Positions 40,457 through 50,096 of a stretch of 54,747 nucleotides of DNA are shown here, in pieces. Origin of the DNA: an uncultured Clostridia bacterium (GTDB lineage: Bacteria > Bacillota > Clostridia > Christensenellales > Borkfalkiaceae). The stretch spans positions 1-54,747 of the forward strand of contig CAJGDO010000006.1 in NCBI GenBank assembly GCA_904502225.1, written 5' to 3'. Numbering within the stretch: the stretch's first letter is position 1; each line of letters begins with the position of its first letter. Below the pieces are notes generated by a model, which saw only the letters and a program-made list of their open reading frames with translations, made no database searches and was not told where the DNA came from. A program made the translations under genes and the position numbers.

Positions 40457-42148
40457 ATGGCTAGCAAAGTTTTACAGTTTGATAAAAATAAAGAAAGATA
40501 TTTTCGCCTTGCCGACCAGTTGAGAGAAAAGGAAGACTATTTAGGGGCACTTTCCTTGCTCTTTTCGGTTTTGGAAAAGGAAAACGATTATATTGCCTAC
40601 CGAAAAATTGCGGAAATTTACGCTTTGATGGAACAGTTTGAAGCGTCAAATTTGTTTTGGTTTAGGCACGTTTTTTATGCACCAAAAAGCCAAGTTGCAT
40701 CTTCTTTTGAAGAACTTGCCGTCAACTATTTTTACCTAGATAACTTATGGGCGTCGGGATACTATTTCCATAAAAAACTATCTATTGACGGGGTAATTTC
40801 CAAGCAAAATATCGACCCTGAAATTATGGACTTTTTCTCGGGGGAAGAACTAAAAAAACACGCTTTTAGGGTGGTTTATCCATACGATAAAGCCGATTAT
40901 TCGCTAGAAAAGAACAATGCAAAGCGTGCGATTAGAATTGGTGCTTTTAAGGACAGTGTTAAAGAAATAGAAAAAATCCCACTTGCTTGCAGAGATGAAG
41001 AAACGCTTAACGACCAAGCCGTTTCATTGTTGATGGATGACGACTTAAAAAGTGCTGAAGAAGTGGCAAGATATTCTATTGAAAAATATGGCGAAACTGT
41101 AAATGCATTCTGCACTTTATCAACCCTTTTCGATATGAAAAAGGACTATGAAAACGCTGATTTTTATTACCAAAAAGCCTTATCTATAGCCAAGGACGAG
41201 CCAGAAGATTGGTATAGAATAGTCAGCACGGCAATCGAAAGAAAGGACCACGAAAAAGCCAACGAGTGCTTGTATAAAATCTTAAAAGAAAGACCAAACG
41301 AATATATAATGCGATTTTTTTACGCAATATCGTTTATAAATTTGGGCAATTATCAAAGTGCGTATAGGGAACTTAAAACGGTTTACCTATATAATCCACG
41401 AGATTTTATAGTCGAATATTATATAAATTTTGTCAAACAACTAATGGAAGATAGGGGCGAAAACCAAAGATATTTGCCATTAGAATATAACAAAGAATTG
41501 CCAAAAAAAGAGAGTGCCAAGTGGGAAAAGAAAATAAAGGATTTGGCAAAAAATCTTGACACGGCTAACAGTCAAATTAAGGGCGAAAACGGCAGAAAAC
41601 TTTTGATTTTCGGCATGCTTTTCGGCAAAGATTTGGTTATGCGTTCAAGCGTTATGCTCTTATCGCTTTTAGATGCAAAAACGGTTAAGGAAATTTCCCT
41701 TACCGTGCTATTAAATCCAGAAGTACCGCAAGAAGTTAAAAAACTTTTGTTATACGCTCTCGTGTTAAAAGGCGTTAAGGGAAAAATAGGCTTGGTTGCG
41801 GGCAGTTATTACTGTGAAATCAACCTTAAAAAGTTGTTGTGCGAAAAGAAAAAAGACAGCAGATTTTATATTTTGTCTTATGCACTTTGCTTGTCACGAA
41901 TGGTTTTTTACGGCATTGATGATTTTACAAAAATGGTTAATGCAACCGATATGCTTTATAAAGATATTGGCGACTTGATAACTAGTCAAGACGTTAATAA
42001 TGAAGAACTTGCAGGGCTTATTTTAATGCGAAGTGGCTATGAGAATTTTGCCGATGCAAAAACCGTTTGTGCGATATTTGACGTGAAGAAAGAAAAGTTA
42101 GATAAACTTATGGAAATTGCCATAGATAAAAGGAGAAAAAATGATTAA
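40457..42148 (+). CDS. TPR-repeat protein, unknown function
   Basis: A 563-residue soluble protein. Residues about 10-330 contain several 34-residue tetratricopeptide-like helical pairs (for example YENADFYYQKALSIAKDEPEDW and NYQSAYRELKTVYLYNPRDF). The C-terminal part is helical and unassigned. TPR proteins are protein-interaction scaffolds. It has no signal peptide or membrane segment and no strong ribosome-binding site, and lies 2 nt after hslO, so it is probably coupled. It overlaps the next gene by 8 nt, pointing to a shared job. Confidence 0.75.
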   Translation: MASKVLQFDKNKERYFRLADQLREKEDYLGALSLLFSVLEKENDYIAYRKIAEIYALMEQFEASNLFWFRHVFYAPKSQVASSFEELAVNYFYLDNLWASGYYFHKKLSIDGVISKQNIDPEIMDFFSGEELKKHAFRVVYPYDKADYSLEKNNAKRAIRIGAFKDSVKEIEKIPLACRDEETLNDQAVSLLMDDDLKSAEEVARYSIEKYGETVNAFCTLSTLFDMKKDYENADFYYQKALSIAKDEPEDWYRIVSTAIERKDHEKANECLYKILKERPNEYIMRFFYAISFINLGNYQSAYRELKTVYLYNPRDFIVEYYINFVKQLMEDRGENQRYLPLEYNKELPKKESAKWEKKIKDLAKNLDTANSQIKGENGRKLLIFGMLFGKDLVMRSSVMLLSLLDAKTVKEISLTVLLNPEVPQEVKKLLLYALVLKGVKGKIGLVAGSYYCEINLKKLLCEKKKDSRFYILSYALCLSRMVFYGIDDFTKMVNATDMLYKDIGDLITSQDVNNEELAGLILMRSGYENFADAKTVCAIFDVKKEKLDKLMEIAIDKRRKND

Positions 42149-42977
42149 GGTTATTGATATTGATAAACTTTTTGACGAATATATAAAAGACTTTGTTTAT
42201 AAAAATATAGGCAAAGTTAAGGTTGAAGAAATTGAAAACCAAATACCAATGCTCTATGAAAAATTCGGCAGTGAAAAGTTGAAAGAGTTAGACGGCAAAT
42301 CGCCAAACGAATATTATGAAAACTATGGCATCAAAGACCTTTTAATTTGCTTAAAAAATCATTTAGAAACAAGGGTTGAAGTTTCAGATTTTTTATGTGA
42401 AACGATAAATTCAAAAGCCGAAAACGAAGGCGATTTAGTCAATGCTCTCGATAATGAAGATAACGAAGAATTTATGCTTTACGTTATGAATATGCTTATT
42501 GATTTAGACAGCAAAAAATGTTTAAATAAGTTTTTAGAACTTATCACTTGGGACTATTCTGAAAGCATAAAAGAACTTGCAACCGAGCACTTAAAAGAAA
42601 ATGCCGACAGTGTTAAAGAGCAAATTTTAGCACAGTTTAGAGAGTGTGACGACACTGTAAAAGAATATTTGACCGAGATTTTATCAGGCTGTAAAAAGGA
42701 CGATAAAGTGTTTGATATTTTAATCGAACAGTTTGCAAAAAACCAAGATAAAATCCCTATCTATGCAGGGTATTTAGCAAAGTATGGCGATGAAAGGGCG
42801 TTAACCTTTTTGATGGCACAAATTGAAAGGCAAGACATTTCTTACGCCGACTTTGAAGAACTCCGTTTTGCCATTGAAGCACTTGGCGGACAGTATGATA
42901 AAGTTAGGGATTTTAAGAAAGACAAGACCTTTAAGAAGATAATGAACGCCGAAGAAAAAAAGCCCGTTCAACACTAA
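42141..42977 (+). CDS. HEAT-like helical repeat protein, unknown function
   Basis: A 278-residue acidic soluble protein made of predicted helices, with HEAT-like pairs in 95-265 (SIKELATEHLKENADSVKE, TVKEYLTEILSGCKKD). A strong AGGAG precedes the ATG, which lies inside the end of the TPR gene. Two overlapping scaffold genes suggest a complex, but no catalytic motif shows what it does. Confidence 0.72.
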   Translation: MIKVIDIDKLFDEYIKDFVYKNIGKVKVEEIENQIPMLYEKFGSEKLKELDGKSPNEYYENYGIKDLLICLKNHLETRVEVSDFLCETINSKAENEGDLVNALDNEDNEEFMLYVMNMLIDLDSKKCLNKFLELITWDYSESIKELATEHLKENADSVKEQILAQFRECDDTVKEYLTEILSGCKKDDKVFDILIEQFAKNQDKIPIYAGYLAKYGDERALTFLMAQIERQDISYADFEELRFAIEALGGQYDKVRDFKKDKTFKKIMNAEEKKPVQH

Positions 42978-43044
42978 TCTAATCACCAAACTAATAGTAT
43001 AAAAATTTTTGTTTCCGCCTATAATAAAAATAGAGGTGGAAAAA

Positions 43045-43185
43045 ATGTCAAGAAAAAAGAAAAGCAATAGAAAGGTTAAAGACAAGGTTATAAAACTTAC
43101 CGACGAGCAGTACGGTGCATATATAATGGCGTTAAAAGATGAACGCCCACCGCTAATGGTAAGAAAAACCCAACAAGACGACTAA
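43045..43185 (+). CDS. 46-residue basic protein
   Basis: A short frame with a good ribosome-binding site (GAGGTGG, 5 nt spacing) and a TATAAT element at 43020-43025. The N-terminus is strongly basic (SRKKKSNRKVKDK); the rest reads KVIKLTDEQYGAYIMALKDE. A terminator follows. No family recognised. Nucleic-acid or ribosome binding is only a guess from its charge. The site and terminator support a real gene. Confidence 0.55.
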   Translation: MSRKKKSNRKVKDKVIKLTDEQYGAYIMALKDERPPLMVRKTQQDD

Positions 43186-43213
43186 AAAAGTTAAAAATTG
43201 ACCATATAAAAAT

Positions 43214-43250
43214 AAACTCCGATAAAGAACAAAGTTTTTTCGGAGTTTTT
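43214..43250 (+). terminator. Terminator upstream of asnS
   Basis: AAACTCCGA and TCGGAGTTT pair across a 17-nt loop, followed by TTTT. Confidence 0.75.
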
Positions 43251-43273
43251 TAGTTTTAAATGGTTAAAAATTC

Positions 43274-43302
43274 TTGAAAAAGCAACTAAATAATGTTATA
43301 AT
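43274..43302 (+). promoter_or_regulatory. Promoter of asnS
   Basis: TTGAAA, 17-nt spacer, TATAAT; the -10 ends 39 nt before the ATG. Confidence 0.88.
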
Positions 43303-43341
43303 ATACAAGTATAATTTTAAATTATTAAAAAGGTACTAGTT

Positions 43342-44733
43342 ATGGAAAGAATTGAATTAAAAAGCATTTTCACAAATTTAGCCGATTTTGGCGATAAAAC
43401 CGTGACCGTTTGTGGTTGGGTTAGAACTGTTAGAGATAGCAAGGCGTTTGGCTTTATCGAACTTAACGATGGTTCGTGTTTTAAGAGTTGTCAAATAGTT
43501 TTTGATAGAGAAAAGGTTTGTAATTACGATGAAGTTGCAAAGCAAAACGTTGGTGCTTGCTTAAAAATCGTGGGCAAGGTAATCTTAACGCCTGAAAACA
43601 AACAACCTTTTGAAATCAATGCAGACGTTATTGAAGTTTTGGGTGCATCTTCACCAGAATATCCATTACAGAAAAAACGCCACACCTTAGAGTTTTTAAG
43701 GACAATGCCACACCTTCGCCCAAGAACAAACATTTTTAGGGCAGTTTTCAAAATCCGCAGTGAAACGGCTTATGCAATCCACAAATTCTTTAACGATAGG
43801 GGCTTTGTTTACGTTCATACCCCAATCATCACGGGAAGTGACTGTGAAGGTGCAGGTGCAATGTTCCAAGTGACGACGTTGGACCTTGATAATTTGCCAA
43901 TGGTTGACGGAAAGTGTGATTATTCGCAAGACTTCTTTAACAAAAAAGCAAGCATGACCGTTTCTGGTCAACTTGACGTTGAAAATTTTGCAATGGCTTA
44001 TGCAAACGTTTATACCTTTGGCCCAACTTTCAGGGCAGAACACTCTAACACTGTTCGCCACGCAGCAGAATTCTGGATGATTGAGCCAGAACTTGCTTTT
44101 GCAGACCTTGCTGATGATATGGACTGTGCAGAAGATATGGTTAAATTCATAATAGAATATGTTATGAACTCTTGTGCTGATGAAATTGAATTCTTAAACA
44201 ACTTTGTTGATAAAGGGTTAATTGAAAGGCTTAACAACGTTAAGAACAACGACTTTAAGCGTTTAACGTATACCGAAGCCATTGAAATTTTGGAAAAGGT
44301 TAAAGACAAATTTGATGCACCTGTTTATTGGGGCTGTGATTTACAAAGTGAACACGAAAGGTATATTACCGAACAAGTTTTCAAAAAGCCAGTGTTTTTA
44401 ACCGATTATCCAAAGGAAATAAAGGCTTTCTATATGAGACTTAACGACGATAAAAAGACGGTTGCCGCAAGCGACCTTTTAGTTCCAGGAATTGGCGAAC
44501 TTATCGGTGGCAGTCAAAGAGAAGAGCGAATGGACGTTTTAGTAAACCGTATGCAAGAATGTGGGCTTAATGCAGAAGACTACAAGTCTTACCTTGACTT
44601 AAGAAAATATGGTGGCGTTATTCACTCGGGCTTTGGTTTAGGTTTTGAAAGAATGGTAATGTATCTAACCGGCGTTTCAAATATTAGGGACGTTTTACCA
44701 TTCCCAAGAACAGTCGGCACTTTAGAAAATTAA
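43342..44733 (+). CDS. asnS: Asparagine-tRNA ligase
   Basis: A 463-residue class IIb aminoacyl-tRNA synthetase. An N-terminal OB fold (TVCGWVRTVRDSKAFGFIELNDGS) leads to motif 2 TFRAEHSNTVRHAAEFWMIEPE and motif 3 GFGLGFERMVMYLTG. The pattern LRPRTNIFRAVFKIRS and ITGSDCEGAGAMF separates it from aspartyl synthetases. There is no T-box leader: the promoter is only about 40 nt upstream. Confidence 0.96.
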   Translation: MERIELKSIFTNLADFGDKTVTVCGWVRTVRDSKAFGFIELNDGSCFKSCQIVFDREKVCNYDEVAKQNVGACLKIVGKVILTPENKQPFEINADVIEVLGASSPEYPLQKKRHTLEFLRTMPHLRPRTNIFRAVFKIRSETAYAIHKFFNDRGFVYVHTPIITGSDCEGAGAMFQVTTLDLDNLPMVDGKCDYSQDFFNKKASMTVSGQLDVENFAMAYANVYTFGPTFRAEHSNTVRHAAEFWMIEPELAFADLADDMDCAEDMVKFIIEYVMNSCADEIEFLNNFVDKGLIERLNNVKNNDFKRLTYTEAIEILEKVKDKFDAPVYWGCDLQSEHERYITEQVFKKPVFLTDYPKEIKAFYMRLNDDKKTVAASDLLVPGIGELIGGSQREERMDVLVNRMQECGLNAEDYKSYLDLRKYGGVIHSGFGLGFERMVMYLTGVSNIRDVLPFPRTVGTLEN

Positions 44734-44753
44734 ACGAAAAGGAAAAAAGTTTT

Positions 44754-45773
44754 ATGGATATTTTGATAGATGCTTTTGGTGGAGATAACGCCCCAGGCGA
44801 AGTTATAGCAGGTTCAATAGACGCACTTAACGAAAAGCAAGGCTTTAACGCAGTTTTTGTTGGTCAAGAACAAGTTATAAAAGAACACTTAAAAAATTAT
44901 CAATATGATGAAACAAGAGTTTCGATTATAGACGCACCAGACGTTATCACTTGTGAAGAAGAGCCAACGGTTGCAGTTAGAAGAAAGCCAAACAGTTCAA
45001 TTTGCGTTGCCTTTAAGGAATTAAAGGAAAACGAAAATGCAAAAGCCTTTGTTTCAGCAGGCTCAACGGGTGCTGTTTTGGTTGGTGCAACCCTTAAACT
45101 AGGCAGAATTAAAGGCATAAATCGCCCAGCAACAAGCCCTGTTTTACCAACGCTTATCGATGGCAAAAACGTTATTTTGTTGGATTCTGGTGCAAATGCT
45201 GATTGCAAGAGCATAAACCTAATCCAATTCGCACTTATGGGTACTGCTTATGCAGAAGCACTTGGCGTTAAAGAGCCAAAGGTTGCATTATTATCAAACG
45301 GCACGGAAGATGAAAAGGGCAATATGCTTATTCATGAAACGTTGCCATTATTAAAGCAACTTAAAGGCATCAACTTTGTTGGCAACATTGAAGGTAGGGA
45401 CATTTTAACGGGCGAATATGACGTTGTGGTTTCTGATGGTTTTAGTGGCAACGTTGCAATCAAGGCTATTGAAGGTGCAGTTAGTATGCTCTTAAAACTT
45501 CTTAAAACCGGCATTAACAAATCGTTAAAGAGAAAAATTGGTGGATTACTTCTAAAAGACATGTTCAAAGATATGAAACTTAAACTTGACTATAATAATC
45601 ACGGCGGTGCATTATTCTTGGGCGTAAATAAAGCAGTTATCAAAGCACACGGCTCATCAAAACGCACTGCGTTTAAGACGGCTGTTTTACAAGCCGCACA
45701 TTACGCTACTTTTGATATTAGCGATAAAATCATTGAAAAATTAGAACTAAACCAAGGCATAGGGATTAATTAA
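44754..45773 (+). CDS. plsX: Phosphate acyltransferase PlsX
   Basis: A 339-residue enzyme converting acyl-ACP to acyl-phosphate for phospholipid synthesis. It has N-terminal DAFGGDNAPGEVIAGS, AFVSAGSTGAVLVGATLKLGRI and DGFSGNVAIKAIEG. The last base of its stop is the first base of the rnc start, so translation is coupled. The usual fab genes and acpP that often lie between plsX and rnc are absent here. Confidence 0.96.
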   Translation: MDILIDAFGGDNAPGEVIAGSIDALNEKQGFNAVFVGQEQVIKEHLKNYQYDETRVSIIDAPDVITCEEEPTVAVRRKPNSSICVAFKELKENENAKAFVSAGSTGAVLVGATLKLGRIKGINRPATSPVLPTLIDGKNVILLDSGANADCKSINLIQFALMGTAYAEALGVKEPKVALLSNGTEDEKGNMLIHETLPLLKQLKGINFVGNIEGRDILTGEYDVVVSDGFSGNVAIKAIEGAVSMLLKLLKTGINKSLKRKIGGLLLKDMFKDMKLKLDYNNHGGALFLGVNKAVIKAHGSSKRTAFKTAVLQAAHYATFDISDKIIEKLELNQGIGIN

Positions 45774-46483
45774 TGCAAATATTTGATATTGCCGAATGCG
45801 AAAGTGCAATAGGCTATTCGTTTAAGGACAAAATGCTTCTTCGAAAATGCTTTACCCATGCATCGTACGCTTACGAGAACGGTGGGGAAGACAACGAACT
45901 GTTGGAGTTTTTTGGGGACGCTATAATGGAGTTTGTCGTGACCGAGTATTTATACAACAATGCTTGTGGGGACGAGGGGGATTTAACCAAAAAGCGTGCA
46001 AACGTGGTTAGTAAAGACCCGCTATTAAGGTCAGCAAAAAAACTTGGGCTTGAAAAGTTTTTACTTTTGGGCAAAGGATTGGCAAAGTCCAACAATCAGG
46101 ATAGCAAGTTTTATTCAAGCGTGTATGAGGCACTTGTTGCAGGCATTTATATTGACGGCGGATTAGTAAACGCCAAAAAATTTATAAACAACACGATTAT
46201 TGCCGACTTTGAACAGCAAAGAAAGAAAAACGCTGAAAAAAAGATAAACAGTGTCAGCAAAAATCGTTTTCAAGAATATGTGCAGAAGAATAAGTTAGGC
46301 TCAATTTGCTATGAACTTTTATGGAAAAAAGGCCCAGAGCATAAGCCTGAATTCAGGGTGGTTGCAACCCTTAACGGAACACGTATTGCAGAAGCAAGTG
46401 CGGGCAGTAAAAAACAAGCCGAAGCGGTTGCTGCTGAATTGGCACTTCAAAAACTATTAAAACAAGGTGGTAAAAAGAGTTGA
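45773..46483 (+). CDS. rnc: Ribonuclease III
   Basis: A 236-residue double-strand-specific endonuclease for rRNA and mRNA processing. The signature is NELLEFFGDAIMEFVV, with the second acidic site near SVYEALVAGIYIDGG and a C-terminal dsRNA-binding domain (about 160-232, NRFQEYVQKN to EAVAAELALQKLL). It overlaps plsX by 1 nt and smc by 4 nt. Confidence 0.96.
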   Translation: MQIFDIAECESAIGYSFKDKMLLRKCFTHASYAYENGGEDNELLEFFGDAIMEFVVTEYLYNNACGDEGDLTKKRANVVSKDPLLRSAKKLGLEKFLLLGKGLAKSNNQDSKFYSSVYEALVAGIYIDGGLVNAKKFINNTIIADFEQQRKKNAEKKINSVSKNRFQEYVQKNKLGSICYELLWKKGPEHKPEFRVVATLNGTRIAEASAGSKKQAEAVAAELALQKLLKQGGKKS

Positions 46484-49400
46484 ATTTCGAAAAGGTAGAA
46501 ATTTACGGGTTTAAGTCGTTTGCAGACAAAGCCGAAATTAAATTTGGTGACGGAATAACGGGTATCGTTGGGCCAAACGGATGCGGAAAGAGCAACGTTG
46601 CCGATGCAATCCGTTGGGTTTTGGGTGAACAATCTGCCAAAACCTTGCGTGGTTCAAGCATGCAAGACGTTATTTTTAGTGGAACGCAAGGCAGAAAATC
46701 GCTTTCTTATTGCGAAGTTTCGCTTTACTTTGATAACTCTACAAAGATGTTTTCAATTGACTATAACGAAGTTATAATCACGAGAAAATTATTTAGAAGT
46801 GGCGAAAGTGAATATTACATAAATAAGCAACCTGCAAGACTTAAAGACATTGTGGAACTTTTACACGAGTGTGGTATAGGTAAAGAAGGCTATACCATTA
46901 TCGGTCAAGGTAAAGTTGAAGAAATTATGTCTGCAAAGCCAGAAGACAGAAGGCTTATTTTTGAAGAAGCAACGGGCATTGCAAAGTTTAAGACTCGCAA
47001 AAACGAATCTGAAAGAAAGTTGGGCAGAACCCGTGAAAACTTGGTTAGATATATCGACATTTTGACCGAAATTGAAAACCAACTTGCCCCACTTGAAAGG
47101 CAAGCCGAAAAGGCAAAAGAGTTCAACGAACTTTCAGAACAATTAAAGCACCACGAACTCAACACATATATTGCAAAAGTTGATGGCGTTGAAGGTGCAA
47201 AGTCTAAAATCACCACAAAAATCAAGGGTATTGAAGAGCAATCTGCGTTAAGAAACGCTGAACTTATTAAAGCCCAAAAAGAATATGATAAAATTTTCTC
47301 TGACATAGAAGATGCAGATAAAAATTTAAAGAAATTAAACGATGAACTTTTAGAAAAGCGTGTCAGCATGGAACATTCCACTGGTGCAAGACAGTTGTTT
47401 GAAGAAAAAATTTCTTCGCTTAACAGTAAGATTGAAAGGGCAAACAGTGAAATTGCAAACAACATTAAACTCATCAATCAATGCAAGGAAATCTTTACTG
47501 AAAACACAACCGAACTTTCTAATTGTGAACAAAAGTTATCTGATATTACTAAAAAAGCCGAAGAATTGAGCAAAAAACTTCTTTCAGTAAGCGAAAAAAT
47601 CGCACTTGGCGAGCAACTTGCCGATGCAAACAGAAAGAAGATTATTGAGTCTATTGAATCGCTTTCAGACGTTAAACTTAACACGGGAACAATGAATATT
47701 GAAAGAACCAACTTGACTGACAAGTTAAACGAATTAATCGAAAAACTTGACAATCTTTCGGTAAAAAGGGAAGCCCAATTTAACGAGAAAGAGCGTGCAG
47801 ATAAGAATATAGACGATTTAGATAGGGCGGTTTACGACCTTAAAAATCAAATAGAAGACAAGGAAAACCAAGTAAGGTCAGGCAACGAAGAAGTTGCAAA
47901 GGCAGATAACCAAATTTATATCTTAAACTCTGCCGTCACCACCTTAATGGCAAAAGAGAACTTCTATAAATCGCTTAAAGACAGTTATGATGGCTATGCC
48001 CCTGCCGTTAAAGGCTTATTGACAAAGGCAAAAAATACGCCAGCGTTAAAAGGCAGAATTAAGGGCGTTGTTGCAGAACTTATTAAGAGCGATAAAAAGT
48101 ACGATATCGCACTTGAAACGGCACTTGCTGCCGCTGCACAAAACGTTGTCACACAGTCAACGGACGATGCAAAATATTTAATTGAATACTTAAAGCAAAA
48201 CAAACTTGGCAGAATAACTTTCTTGCCTATAAACAGCGTTAAACCAAGAGAGCAAAGTATTGAAGTGACAAATGCACTTAACGAAAAAGGTGCGTTGGGG
48301 GTTGCAAACAAAATCGTTTCTTATGCACCTATTTATGAAAACGTTATTTCAAACTTGCTTGGCAACACGCTTATTGTAGACACGCTTGAAAACGCTAAAA
48401 ACATAGCCGATAAATACCGTTTTGCATTTAAGATGGTGACGCTTGATGGGGACGTGTTTACGCCACAAGGTGCAATTACCGGTGGTTCAAGAAGAAACGA
48501 CACGGTCGGCTTATTATCAAGCGATAGAAAGATAGAAGACAACGCAAAAGAACTTGAGTCTAAACGTGCTGAAATGGATGCCGTTAAAGAGAACAAGGCC
48601 AAACTTGAAGTTGAGCGTGACAAGGCACTTGACGAGTTGACTATCTTAAACGACGTGTATAATGAAAAACGCCAACAAACCTTAATTGAAAGGGAAAAAC
48701 AATCGGTTGCAGAGCGTGCTTTAATCGATTTGGGCAAGGAAATTGAAAATGTAAACGACTTGATTGAAGAAGTTAAAAATAGGATTGCTGAAATTGACCA
48801 AAGATATCAAAACGTTCAAAGTGGTGGAAAGAAACTTGAACAAGACAAACTTTTTGCAAGCCAAACTGCATCAAAGCATCAGCAAGAGTATGATGAACTT
48901 AAAAAGCAAAGAGACAGCCTTTTAAGTCAAAGCACTGCTTGTCAAGTTGAAACAACCGAATTAAAGGGCAAAATTGCAACTCTTAAAAACGAAAACGACA
49001 GGGTTGTTAAGGTTATAACAGACGCTGAAAAGTCAAACGTTGAACTTGAAGAAGGCAACGTTAAAGCCCAAGAAGTTATCGAACAATTAAGGCTTGACCA
49101 AGAAAAAGTTGCCCTAACAAAAGAAGAGCAAGAATATATCAACGGTATCCGTTCAAAGATTGAAAATATTGAAAACGACAAGAGCAATTTAAGGGAAAAA
49201 TTAAACCGCAACGATGAGCAAAAACAACAGTTGACCACTGCTATAAACGAACTCGTTGAGAAAAAACACCTAGAAGAAATTGCACTTGCAAAAATTGATT
49301 CTGACCTTGAATATATGCAACAAAGCATTTGGGAAGATTACCAAGAAACTTACGAAACGGCAGTTAAGGTAAGAGAAGAAAATTACGATGCATCTTTTGG

Positions 49401-50076
49401 CGAAAACGAGATTGCAAGGTTAAGGAAAAAGCGTTCATCGCTCGGTGCAATCAACGCAACTGCTATTGATGACTTTAAGGCATTAAAAGAACGCCACGCT
49501 GAAATGACCGCTCAAAAAGAAGACCTTGAAAAGGCTGAAAGCGACTTAAAACAAGCAATTGACAAGATTAAAGCCGAAATGCTTACACAGTTTGACCAAG
49601 GCTTTACCACAATCAACGAAAACTTCCAAAGAATTTTTAAAGAACTCTTTGGCGGTGGCAGGGCTATGCTTCAAATGGATTATAGCGAAGTTGATGATAA
49701 GTTAGAGGCAGGTGTTGAAATCGTTGCCGAACCACCGGGAAAGAAACTTCAAAAACTTTCACTTTTATCGGGTGGCGAAAAGGCACTTACCGCAATTGCA
49801 ATATTGTTTGCAATATTGAAATTAAGACCAATGCCTTTCTGTGTGCTTGACGAAATCGAGGCAGCACTTGACGAAGCGAACGTTGACAGGTTTGCAAGAT
49901 ACTTAAAGAAATTTAGTCAAGACACGCAATTTATCGTTATAACCCACAGAAAGCCAACAATGGAACTTGCAGATGCATTATTCGGCGTCACAATGCAAGA
50001 AAAGGGCGTTTCAAAAATGGTTTCTGTTAAACTTGCAGACGTTGCAGAAATTACAGGCGACCAAACGCTTGCTTAA
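46480..50076 (+). CDS. smc: Chromosome partition protein SMC
   Basis: A 1198-residue condensin ATPase for chromosome compaction. It has the N-terminal Walker A GPNGCGKS at 31-38, a long coiled coil, a hinge near 500-640 (GYAPAVKGLLTKAKN to TGGSRR) and a second coil. The C-terminal head has LSGGE at 1096-1100 and Walker B with Asp1124/Glu1125. The start is TTG, overlapping the rnc stop (TTGA), with AAGGTGG upstream. Length is normal. Confidence 0.97.
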   Translation: MNFEKVEIYGFKSFADKAEIKFGDGITGIVGPNGCGKSNVADAIRWVLGEQSAKTLRGSSMQDVIFSGTQGRKSLSYCEVSLYFDNSTKMFSIDYNEVIITRKLFRSGESEYYINKQPARLKDIVELLHECGIGKEGYTIIGQGKVEEIMSAKPEDRRLIFEEATGIAKFKTRKNESERKLGRTRENLVRYIDILTEIENQLAPLERQAEKAKEFNELSEQLKHHELNTYIAKVDGVEGAKSKITTKIKGIEEQSALRNAELIKAQKEYDKIFSDIEDADKNLKKLNDELLEKRVSMEHSTGARQLFEEKISSLNSKIERANSEIANNIKLINQCKEIFTENTTELSNCEQKLSDITKKAEELSKKLLSVSEKIALGEQLADANRKKIIESIESLSDVKLNTGTMNIERTNLTDKLNELIEKLDNLSVKREAQFNEKERADKNIDDLDRAVYDLKNQIEDKENQVRSGNEEVAKADNQIYILNSAVTTLMAKENFYKSLKDSYDGYAPAVKGLLTKAKNTPALKGRIKGVVAELIKSDKKYDIALETALAAAAQNVVTQSTDDAKYLIEYLKQNKLGRITFLPINSVKPREQSIEVTNALNEKGALGVANKIVSYAPIYENVISNLLGNTLIVDTLENAKNIADKYRFAFKMVTLDGDVFTPQGAITGGSRRNDTVGLLSSDRKIEDNAKELESKRAEMDAVKENKAKLEVERDKALDELTILNDVYNEKRQQTLIEREKQSVAERALIDLGKEIENVNDLIEEVKNRIAEIDQRYQNVQSGGKKLEQDKLFASQTASKHQQEYDELKKQRDSLLSQSTACQVETTELKGKIATLKNENDRVVKVITDAEKSNVELEEGNVKAQEVIEQLRLDQEKVALTKEEQEYINGIRSKIENIENDKSNLREKLNRNDEQKQQLTTAINELVEKKHLEEIALAKIDSDLEYMQQSIWEDYQETYETAVKVREENYDASFGENEIARLRKKRSSLGAINATAIDDFKALKERHAEMTAQKEDLEKAESDLKQAIDKIKAEMLTQFDQGFTTINENFQRIFKELFGGGRAMLQMDYSEVDDKLEAGVEIVAEPPGKKLQKLSLLSGGEKALTAIAILFAILKLRPMPFCVLDEIEAALDEANVDRFARYLKKFSQDTQFIVITHRKPTMELADALFGVTMQEKGVSKMVSVKLADVAEITGDQTLA

Positions 50077-50096
50077 CTTGATTAAAAGGAAAGATA

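Noticed and set aside
43186..43341. T-box leader before asnS
   Set aside because: The promoter is about 40 nt upstream of the ATG and no T-box sequence is seen; the hairpin at 43214-43250 ends the previous transcript.
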